Assembly (NCBI GenBank): GCA_937975525.1
Contig: CALJUJ010000063.1
Coordinates: 1-6,322 of the forward strand
Direction: 5' to 3'
DNA: 6,322 nucleotides
Source: an uncultured bacterium
Lineage (GTDB): Bacteria > Desulfobacterota > Binatia > HRBIN30
Position 1 is the stretch's first letter, and every line of letters starts with the position of its first letter. This document shows positions 1 to 5,117 of the stretch, piece after piece. The notes under the pieces were generated by a model. The model was not told where the DNA came from. It saw only the letters and a list, made by a program, of their open reading frames with translations, and made no database searches. The position numbers and the translations under genes were made by a program.

Positions 1-899
1 GCGACGATCGGCGCCGCTCGCGCCATCGCCTCGAGCGCCACCATGCCGAAGGTCTCGTAGCGGCTCGGGATCGCCACGACGCCCGCACGGTCGAGGAGCT
101 CGTCGATCGCTTCGGTCTGCAGCCAGCCCGTCACCTCGATGCGGTCGCGTACCGCTGCAGCGGTCGCCAGGCCGTCGTCCCAGCGACGGCGCCAGCGACG
201 CTCCATCCGCGGGTGCGACGGCAATCCACCCGCGACGATCGCGCGCGCCTGCGGTCGGCCGGCGAGAACCTGGGTGACGGCCTCGACGAAGTCCTGCGTC
301 CCCTTGGTGTCGTCGAAGCGACCGATGTAGACGACGAGTGCCTCGCGCTCGCTGCAGATCGGGCTGCCCTCGCCCACGTCGACGCCGTGCGGCACGACCA
401 CGACGCGGTCCGCGACCTCCGGCTCGCGCTGGCGGAGCCCGTCGGCGGCGCTGGCGCTCGGCACGACGATCCGATCCGCGCGACGCATCACGCGCTGCTG
501 GCGCAACAGGCCGAGCGGCGCTGGGCTCAACCCGCGCCGCGCCGCAAGCTCGCCGTAGTCCACGTGGATCGTGGTGATCAGTGGCGCATCGTGGGCGCGC
601 GCGAGCGCGACCGCTGCGTCGCCCAACGTCGGCTCGTGCAGGTGGACGAGATCGGCGCGGTCGCCGCGCAGCAGACGGCGCGCCGCATTCGCGCCGTCGT
701 CGGCGTCGCCGATCCTCGTCGCGCTCACCCAATCGAGCGCGAGAGCGCGATCGTCGTCGAGTCCACGGCGACGCTCGAGCGACACGACCGATGCCCGCAG
801 GCCCAGGGAAGCGAGCGCGCGCACGAGACCCGCCACCGCGGTGGTGATGCCGCCGCAATGGGCCGGCGGAAAGTCGCGGGTCAGGTGGAGGACGTGCAT
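1..899 (-). CDS. GT4-family glycosyltransferase, C-terminus beyond left edge
   Basis: The visible 299 residues are the N-terminal domain and most of the C-terminal domain of a GT-B fold, retaining GT4 glycosyltransferase, which moves a sugar from a nucleotide-sugar donor to an acceptor, normally in the cytoplasm. The protein opens with MHVLHLTRDFPP and a glycine-rich GGI loop (residues 16-18), typical of the GT4 acceptor side. It continues with DLVHLHEPTLGD, VPHGVD and VVYIGRFDDTKG, which is the start of the donor-binding domain. The E-x7-E signature is present as E282 and E290 (YETFGMVALEAM). About 70-100 residues are probably missing, judging from the usual 370-400. The ATG at 899 lies inside the end of the deacetylase gene (19-bp overlap) and has no Shine-Dalgarno sequence, so translation is probably coupled. 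An in-frame ATG at 917 is a weaker alternative. Family is confident; the sugar and acceptor are unknown. Confidence 0.87.
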   Translation of the reverse strand, partial: MHVLHLTRDFPPAHCGGITTAVAGLVRALASLGLRASVVSLERRRGLDDDRALALDWVSATRIGDADDGANAARRLLRGDRADLVHLHEPTLGDAAVALARAHDAPLITTIHVDYGELAARRGLSPAPLGLLRQQRVMRRADRIVVPSASAADGLRQREPEVADRVVVVPHGVDVGEGSPICSEREALVVYIGRFDDTKGTQDFVEAVTQVLAGRPQARAIVAGGLPSHPRMERRWRRRWDDGLATAAAVRDRIEVTGWLQTEAIDELLDRAGVVAIPSRYETFGMVALEAMARAAPIV

Positions 900-1588
900 G
901 GCAGCGGAACGAACCATTCCTCGCGCAAGACGGTCGCGACGATCTGCGGCGTGAGAAAGGAGAACGGGTCGCCGTCGCGCAGCTGCGACGCGTGTGCGCG
1001 CAGCGCCGCGAGCTTGTGCTCGCGCCAGTCGCCGACGTCGATGCGCAACGCGACGTCGGCGGCATGCCCGCCGAGGGCGAGATCGACGTCGACGGCGATG
1101 CCGGCGCGGTGGAGCTTGCGGCGCAGCGTCGTGAACGTTCCGACCGGAAACGCGCTGCCGAGCACGAGCGGCGTCGGCCGGTTGTCGCATGCCGACACGA
1201 TGCTGCGGGTCAGTGCGAGGTGGTCGAGCGCGCCGTAGACGCCATCGGCGCCGAGAGTGACGACGACGTCGGGCGTGAGATCGTCGAGGACCTTCGCTAC
1301 ACGGGTGGCGAGTCGTCCTGGCGGCAGGCGGTCGAGCCCGCCGTCCGGAAGATCGAGGAAGCCGTGGAGCGACACCCCGAGCGCGGCGCAGGCGGCGGCG
1401 AGCTCGGCGCTGCGCCGCCGTGCCAAGTCGGAGGTGTTGGTGGACCGGCCGCTGCGGTCGCGTCCGGCCTCGCCCCGGGTGGCGGTGACGACGCGGGTAT
1501 CGTGGCCCGCCGCCGCGCACTGCGCCAGGGCGGCCCCGGCGGCGTAGGTTTCGTCGTCCGGGTGGGGAAACAGGCCGAGGACGCGCAC
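881..1588 (-). CDS. PIG-L/LmbE-family de-N-acetylase
   Basis: This 235-residue protein belongs to the Zn-dependent PIG-L superfamily, whose members remove acetyl groups from N-acetylglucosaminyl conjugates (MshB, BshB, Mca, lipid or antibiotic precursors). The zinc and catalytic motif HPDDE is at residues 9-13 (D11 the likely general base, H9 and D12 metal ligands). The second metal motif appears as GADGVYGALDHLAL with D122-H123, in place of the more usual HPDH. The C-terminal A-x3-H-x-SQ motif is seen as ALRAHASQ (H199). Length matches the family. The start is GTG at 1588 with a modest AGGG eight bases upstream; no other start exists before the in-frame TGA of miaE. It sits 24 bp after miaE and overlaps the glycosyltransferase start by 19 bp. 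The pairing suggests that the two enzymes act on one sugar conjugate, but the substrate is not determinable here. Confidence 0.92.
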   Translation of the reverse strand: MRVLGLFPHPDDETYAAGAALAQCAAAGHDTRVVTATRGEAGRDRSGRSTNTSDLARRRSAELAAACAALGVSLHGFLDLPDGGLDRLPPGRLATRVAKVLDDLTPDVVVTLGADGVYGALDHLALTRSIVSACDNRPTPLVLGSAFPVGTFTTLRRKLHRAGIAVDVDLALGGHAADVALRIDVGDWREHKLAALRAHASQLRDGDPFSFLTPQIVATVLREEWFVPLPCTSST

Positions 1589-1612
1589 GATTCGAGCCCT
1601 GGGGGCGGCCGT

Positions 1613-2188
1613 TCAGTGGAGCGCCGGCCGCAGCGGGAGTGCGCGGGTGATCTCCGCTTCGCCGTCGAGCAAACGATCGAGCTGCGCGGCGACCTCGGCA
1701 GCGGGATAGTAGAGTTTCGCCAGGCGCAGGAAGATCGCGTGGTGACGCGCTTCGGCGCCGACGAGGTTGACGTAGAGGTCCCGCAATCGACCCGCCGGAA
1801 GCGCGTCGGCGAGCAGTCGAAAGCGTTCGCAGCCGCGCGTCTCGACGATGGCGAAGGCGAGGAGGCGATCGAGCAGGTGCTCGCGGGTGACGCCCTTGCG
1901 CATCAGCCGGTGCATGCGGCCCATGTACGGGTCCGGGTAGTCCTGACCGAGCCCGTGGCCGCGCTCGCGCAGGACCTGGTACACGAGCTGGAAGTGAGCG
2001 AGCTCCTCGCGCGCGAGCTCGATCATCGCGGTGACGAGCTCTTCGTGATCGGGGTAGTGGACGGCGAGCCAGAGGGCACTGCCGGAGACCTTGCGTTCGT
2101 TGGCGGCATGGTCGCGCAGGAAGGCGTCGAGGTCGCCGAGGGCGACGGCCGTCCAGGATGCCGGTGTGGTGTGGCGCAACTCGAGCAT
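1613..2188 (-). CDS. miaE: tRNA-(ms2io6A)-hydroxylase MiaE
   Basis: MiaE is a ferritin-like diiron monooxygenase. It uses O2 to hydroxylate the isopentenyl group of 2-methylthio-N6-isopentenyladenosine (ms2i6A) at position 37 of tRNAs reading U-starting codons. The 191-residue protein shows the expected four-helix iron-binding pattern: E31 (in AANERK), E62-x-x-H65 (REELAHF), E116 (VETRGCERF) and E146-x-x-H149 (EARHH). The whole length fits the family. The start is ATG at 2188; no good Shine-Dalgarno sequence precedes it, so re-initiation after the hydrolase gene 46 bp upstream is possible. MiaE depends on MiaA and MiaB, which are not in this window. Its stop codon is in the same frame as the deacetylase gene that follows. 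Identification is confident from the diiron motifs and the characteristic NERK and ETRGCERF segments. Confidence 0.94.
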   Translation of the reverse strand: MLELRHTTPASWTAVALGDLDAFLRDHAANERKVSGSALWLAVHYPDHEELVTAMIELAREELAHFQLVYQVLRERGHGLGQDYPDPYMGRMHRLMRKGVTREHLLDRLLAFAIVETRGCERFRLLADALPAGRLRDLYVNLVGAEARHHAIFLRLAKLYYPAAEVAAQLDRLLDGEAEITRALPLRPALH

Positions 2189-2234
2189 GCGGGTGGTCGA
2201 TCGGCTGCTGCGATTGCACGGCCGCGCGGCGACT

Positions 2235-3359
2235 CTACATCGGCTGCGCGCCGCGGTCGGCGGTCGACTTCGGAATGACGCGCAGGTGCGGTCCTTCGCT
2301 CGGCTGCAGCGCGCGTTCGGCGCGGTGGCTCTCGAGCCATTTGTAGACGAGTGGATAGACGTCGGCGGCAGCGTTGAGCCCGAGCACCAGGTCGGCGTGG
2401 CTGTAGTCGGAGCGAAAGCCGTGCTCGCGGCCGATGACGCGGAAGGCCTTGTCGCTCGAGCTGACCTGCTCGTAGATGTAGCGCAGGTCGCGAGCCGGTG
2501 TGAGCTCGTCCTTGTTGCCGGCGATGATGAACAGGGGATTGACGATGCGTTCCAGGTGTTCGGTGAAGTCGAACACGGCGTAGCGGTCGCTCATGGTCTT
2601 GGTTTCGTACCAGCGGGCGAACTCGCGCAGCAGCGACGCGGGGATGTCCTCGACCGTGGTCAGCATGAGCGTCTGCAGGAGGCGTCGATCGACGTTGCCC
2701 TCGTGGAAGCCGAGCTCCGACAAAGTGCCCTGGCCGAAGCGGAGGATCACGCTGGCGAACGGGGAAGCCAGGCGGGTGAAGGTGCCCGAGGGCAAGCGCG
2801 GTGGCAGGTAGCGGAGCAGGCCGGCGAAGGGAATGCCGATGTCGAGGAGCGGGTGGCCGACCTGGCTCATCGTCGGCGAGCCCAGGGTGACGACGCTGGC
2901 GAGCTTCGTCTGGATCGGTGTCATGAGGAGCGCGTAGGCGATCATGCCCCCCATCGAGTGGCCGACCCAGTGGACGCGTTCGGCGCCGGTCTCGCGCAGG
3001 ACGCAGCGCAGGGCGGCGCGGGCGTCGTGGTGGACGTAGTCCTCGAAGGTCCAGTCGTAGCGTTTGCCGTTCCACCAGTTGGGGCGGGTGGAGTTGCCGG
3101 CGCCGCGCAGCTCCATGGCCCAGGCGTCGTAGCCGCGGCGCGCGAGGTAGCGCGCCATCGACAGCTTGCCGGGGCCGTCCATGTTGTGGTGGTTGGCGCC
3201 CATGCCGTGGCACAGGAGCACGGGTGTCCGGTGGCTGTGCTTGCCGGTGGGGTAGCGGTAGAGGGCGATGTTCCAGCCGTCTCGGGTACGCGCCGAGAAT
3301 CGTTTGGGGGCGAAGCTTCTACCGTAGTCGAGCCAGAGGCTGGTGAGGCGACTCATCAT
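2235..3359 (-). CDS. Alpha/beta-fold hydrolase, acid-lipase-like
   Basis: This is a 374-residue serine hydrolase with a complete apparent catalytic triad. The oxyanion-hole motif HG is at H51-G52 (LLCHGMGANHHN), the nucleophile elbow GHSMGG places the serine at S135, the acid is D284 in AGNKDE, and the histidine is H321 in DYSHADLVLG. The last motif resembles the histidine region of acid lipases and PHA-synthase-like enzymes, so an ester of a lipid or hydrophobic alcohol is a reasonable substrate class. Residues about 165-250 form an insert that would act as a lid. Residues 345-374 look like a flexible tail. There is no cleavable signal peptide, so a cytoplasmic location is inferred. Two ATG codons are adjacent (3359 and 3356), with GGGAG 10-13 bases upstream. 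It is the first gene of the minus-strand run and is divergent from the P450. Fold is sure; the exact reaction is not. Confidence 0.92.
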   Translation of the reverse strand: MMSRLTSLWLDYGRSFAPKRFSARTRDGWNIALYRYPTGKHSHRTPVLLCHGMGANHHNMDGPGKLSMARYLARRGYDAWAMELRGAGNSTRPNWWNGKRYDWTFEDYVHHDARAALRCVLRETGAERVHWVGHSMGGMIAYALLMTPIQTKLASVVTLGSPTMSQVGHPLLDIGIPFAGLLRYLPPRLPSGTFTRLASPFASVILRFGQGTLSELGFHEGNVDRRLLQTLMLTTVEDIPASLLREFARWYETKTMSDRYAVFDFTEHLERIVNPLFIIAGNKDELTPARDLRYIYEQVSSSDKAFRVIGREHGFRSDYSHADLVLGLNAAADVYPLVYKWLESHRAERALQPSEGPHLRVIPKSTADRGAQPM

Positions 3360-3405
3360 CGTGGATCATCTCCCGGTGGGTGCGGCGGGCGCAACCATTC
3401 GACCC

Positions 3406-3433
3406 TTGACTGTAGCGCTCTTGGCAGAATAAA
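3406..3433 (+). promoter_or_regulatory. Candidate sigma70-like promoter of the P450 gene
   Basis: TTGACT at 3406-3411 matches five of six bases of a -35 box. AATAAA at 3428-3433, 16 bases further on, matches four of six bases of a -10 box. Transcription would start near 3440, giving a leader of about 30 bases with AGGGAG (3456-3461) eight bases before the ATG. The assignment is by pattern only. The AT-rich patch stands out in otherwise GC-rich sequence. Confidence 0.45.
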
Positions 3434-3436
3434 CAA
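3409..3436 (-). promoter_or_regulatory. Weak candidate promoter for the hydrolase operon
   Basis: On the minus strand, TTGTTT (3436-3431, half of the palindrome) and TACAGT (3414-3409) are spaced by 16 bases and could serve as -35 and -10 elements facing the hydrolase gene. The matches are only three of six and four of six. If it is real, the same palindrome would control both divergent transcripts. Confidence 0.2.
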
Positions 3437-3446
3437 ACGTTTGTTT
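3431..3446. promoter_or_regulatory. Perfect 16-bp palindromic operator candidate
   Basis: AAACAAACGTTTGTTT equals its own reverse complement over all 16 bases and does not extend further. It overlaps the proposed -10 box and start site of the P450 promoter and ends 23 bases before the P450 ATG, where a repressor would block transcription. Its size and symmetry suit a dimeric helix-turn-helix repressor such as a TetR-family protein. This is an inference, since no regulator gene lies in the window. It could also affect the divergent hydrolase operon. Confidence 0.6.
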
Positions 3447-3469
3447 CACCTTTCCAGGGAGAGCATCCA

Positions 3470-4705
3470 ATGCAACTGGCGGACGTCGACTTGACGAATG
3501 CGGACTTGTTCCAACGCGGCACGCCGCACGAGATGTTCGCGCTGCTGCGGCGCGAGGCTCCGGTCTACTGGCACCCGGAAAAAGACGGGCCGGGCTTCTG
3601 GGCGATCACCAAGTACGACGACCTCAAGTTCGTCTCGCGCAACCCCCAGCTCTTCTCGTCGGCGCGCCAGGGGACGCTGCTCGAAGATCCCAAGCCGCAG
3701 GACCTCCCCTACGTGCAGGCGATCATGCTCAACATGGACCCGCCCAAGCACCGGCAGTACCGCGCGCTCGTCAGCCGCGCCTTCACCCCGCGCATCATCC
3801 AGAATCTGCAGCCGAGCATCCGCGCCATGGTCGACAAGATCATCGACGGCGTCATCGAGCGCGGCGCCTGTGACTTCGTCGAAGACGTCGCCGCGCGCCT
3901 GCCGCTCGAGGTGATCTGCGAGATGATGGGCGTTCCCGAAGAAGACCGCCGCCAAGTCTACGAGGTCGGCAACAAGATGGTCGGCTTCGACGACCCCGAC
4001 TACCACGAGGACGGCAAGTCGGTGAACGAACGCGGTGCCGAAGAAGCGTTCGCCGAGATGTTCGTCTACGCGACGAAGCTGCGCGAGATCGCCACGGCGG
4101 CGCCTTCGGACAACCTGGCGACGGCGCTGGTGCGCGCCGAGCTCGACGGCCAGAAGCTCGACGAGTCGGACTTCAATTTCTTCTTCCTGTTGTTGTTGAT
4201 CGCCGGCAACGAGACGACGCGGACGGTGACGACCAACGGCATGCTGACGCTACTGGAGCACCGCGACCAGCTCGCCGAGCTGCAGCGCGATCCGTCGCTG
4301 CTGCCGTCGGCCGTCGAAGAGATCCTGCGCTTCGCGCCCGCGGTGCATTGCTTCCGCCGCCAGTCGCTCGGTCCCGCGGAAGTCCGCGGGCAGCGCATCG
4401 AGCCCGACCAGAAGCTGATGCTGTGGTACCCGTCGGCGAACCGCGACGAGGACGTGTTCGCCGAACCGGACCGGTTCGACATTCGCCGCAGCCCCAACGA
4501 ACACGTCGCCTTCGGCTTCGGCGAGCACTTCTGCCTCGGCGCCAATCTGGCGCGCCTCGAGCTCAACGAGGTGTTTCGCGGCCTGGTGCAGCGTCTGCAC
4601 GACGTCGAGCTGGCGGCACCGCCTCGGCGCCTGCGCTCGACGTTCATCAATGGTGTGAAGGAGATGCAGATCGCGTTTCGGCCCGGCCCGAGCCTCGGCG
4701 CCTGA
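3470..4705 (+). CDS. Cytochrome P450 (soluble bacterial class I type)
   Basis: The 411-residue protein is a complete haem-thiolate monooxygenase that inserts one oxygen atom from O2 into an organic substrate, with electrons from a ferredoxin partner not encoded here. Visible landmarks in order: MLNMDPPKHRQYR (86-98, C-helix), the I-helix oxygen-binding AGNETT (245-250) after a hydrophobic FFFLLLLI run, the K-helix ExxR as E284-I-L-R287, and the haem loop FGFGEHFCLG (348-357) with C355 as the iron ligand. There is no N-terminal membrane anchor, as usual for bacterial forms. The AGNETT, NMDPP and CLGANLARLE features resemble the CYP125/CYP142/CYP124 group, which act on steroid side chains or methyl-branched lipids; that similarity is from memory and the substrate is unproven. 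The ATG at 3470 has a good AGGGAG site eight bases upstream. A palindrome over its promoter suggests repressor control. Confidence 0.97.
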   Translation: MQLADVDLTNADLFQRGTPHEMFALLRREAPVYWHPEKDGPGFWAITKYDDLKFVSRNPQLFSSARQGTLLEDPKPQDLPYVQAIMLNMDPPKHRQYRALVSRAFTPRIIQNLQPSIRAMVDKIIDGVIERGACDFVEDVAARLPLEVICEMMGVPEEDRRQVYEVGNKMVGFDDPDYHEDGKSVNERGAEEAFAEMFVYATKLREIATAAPSDNLATALVRAELDGQKLDESDFNFFFLLLLIAGNETTRTVTTNGMLTLLEHRDQLAELQRDPSLLPSAVEEILRFAPAVHCFRRQSLGPAEVRGQRIEPDQKLMLWYPSANRDEDVFAEPDRFDIRRSPNEHVAFGFGEHFCLGANLARLELNEVFRGLVQRLHDVELAAPPRRLRSTFINGVKEMQIAFRPGPSLGA

Positions 4706-4723
4706 GGCGGAGGTCGCGCCTCA
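4703..4723. terminator. Hairpin spanning both convergent stop codons
   Basis: TGAGGCG (4703-4709) and CGCCTCA (4717-4723) pair perfectly as a 7-bp stem around a 7-base loop. The left arm begins with the P450 TGA stop and the right arm is the reverse complement of the TGA stop of the small minus-strand gene. The hairpin could end transcription in both directions. No T-run follows on either strand, so a classical intrinsic terminator is not demonstrated. Confidence 0.35.
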
Positions 4724-4927
4724 CGAGCTCCATTGGCTCGGTGTCGCGATCGGCACGTTGAACGCGGTGGGTCCGGAGGCCGGAAGCCAGCCGCCGCTCA
4801 CGGTGCGATTGATGGGCGGAATCGCCGTGCTCGGGCCGGCGCCGGGACGGTCGCGGCGTCCTTGGTCGGAATGCGGCGGCCGCTCGTCGCGTCGCCGCGT
4901 CCGCCTCTTGGTCGTGTCGATTCGCAT
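4721..4927 (-). CDS. Small unrecognised protein, 68 residues
   Basis: I do not recognise this protein. Three features support it as a real gene. AGGAGG lies seven bases before the ATG at 4927. About four fifths of its codons end in G or C. Its stop lies 15 bases from the convergent P450 stop, without overlap. The first 30 or so residues are very basic and hydrophilic (MRIDTTKRRTRRRDERPP). The remainder is rich in proline, serine, glycine and threonine with scattered hydrophobics (TAIPPINRTVSGGWLPASG, ending TPSQWSS). There are no cysteines, no membrane segment and no signal peptide. It is probably disordered, perhaps binding nucleic acid through its basic head. A leader-core arrangement like a modified peptide precursor can be imagined, but no modifying enzyme is nearby. 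It may be a monocistronic gene or a readthrough product of nadA transcription. Confidence 0.5.
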   Translation of the reverse strand: MRIDTTKRRTRRRDERPPHSDQGRRDRPGAGPSTAIPPINRTVSGGWLPASGPTAFNVPIATPSQWSS

Positions 4928-4934
4928 CGCTTCG

Positions 4935-4940
4935 CCTCCT
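4935..4940 (-). promoter_or_regulatory. Consensus Shine-Dalgarno of the small gene
   Basis: Read on the minus strand this is AGGAGG, a full match to the anti-Shine-Dalgarno sequence, with the ideal seven-base spacing to the ATG at 4927. It is the strongest ribosome binding site in the window and the main reason to accept the 68-codon gene. Immediately upstream a short stem (TCACC, 4952-4948, pairing with GGTGA, 4944-4940; loop of three) abuts the site and shares its first base position. Confidence 0.6.
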
Positions 4941-5046
4941 CACCTGCGGTGATGGAGTCTGGATGTCTGCAAGCTGCCTGCCAATGGCCGGTCGACGAAC
5001 ATGGGAAGATTGTTGCGGGCGGTCACGTCGCAAGCCTGCGGATCTC

Positions 5047-5064
5047 AGCCGCCGATCGGCGGCT
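5047..5064. terminator. 18-bp perfect palindrome downstream of nadA
   Basis: AGCCGCCGATCGGCGGCT is fully self-complementary and would fold as a 7-bp GC-rich stem with a GATC loop. It lies 53 bases past the nadA stop, a normal place for a transcription end. The T-run (TTT) follows it only on the plus strand; on the minus strand GAGATCC follows, so factor-independent termination of nadA is uncertain. It could instead stabilise the nadA 3' end. Confidence 0.4.
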
Positions 5065-5117
5065 TTGCGAATCGACTCCCGAGCGCCAGCGCAAGTCGCA
5101 TGCGCTCTGCCTGGGGC

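Larger units (their letters stand above)
4928..5117. other. Non-coding gap between nadA and the small gene
   Basis: These 190 bases carry the 18-bp palindrome and the ribosome binding site of the small gene. I found no convincing -35/-10 pair for the small gene; TTGCGA near 5031 on the minus strand has no good partner. The short plus-strand reading frames crossing here have no ribosome binding site and run into nadA antisense, so I do not call them. Confidence 0.5.

Noticed and set aside
1..1588. Assigning the pair as bacillithiol genes bshA/bshB or mycothiol genes mshA/mshB
   Set aside because: The glycosyltransferase N-terminus lacks the characteristic BshA or MshA segments as I know them, and no third pathway gene is visible, so only family-level names are given.
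213..3494. Chain of long plus-strand open frames (213-1238, 992-2278, 2091-3494)
   Set aside because: They lie antisense to four well-recognised minus-strand genes, overlap each other, have Arg/Ala/Val-rich low-complexity translations and no ribosome binding sites. They are expected from high-GC codon bias.
3446..4006. 186-codon minus-strand frame within the P450 gene
   Set aside because: It is antisense to the conserved N-terminal half of the P450, matches no family and lacks a ribosome binding site.
4176..4198. Short TTC and TTG triplet runs as a microsatellite
   Set aside because: They encode the Phe/Leu-rich I-helix segment normal for P450s just before AGNETT; the pattern is explained by the protein.
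4647..5033. 128-codon minus-strand frame overlapping the small gene
   Set aside because: Its Arg-rich translation looks like an out-of-frame reading, it overlaps the P450 3' end and it has no ribosome binding site, whereas the 68-codon frame has an ideal one.
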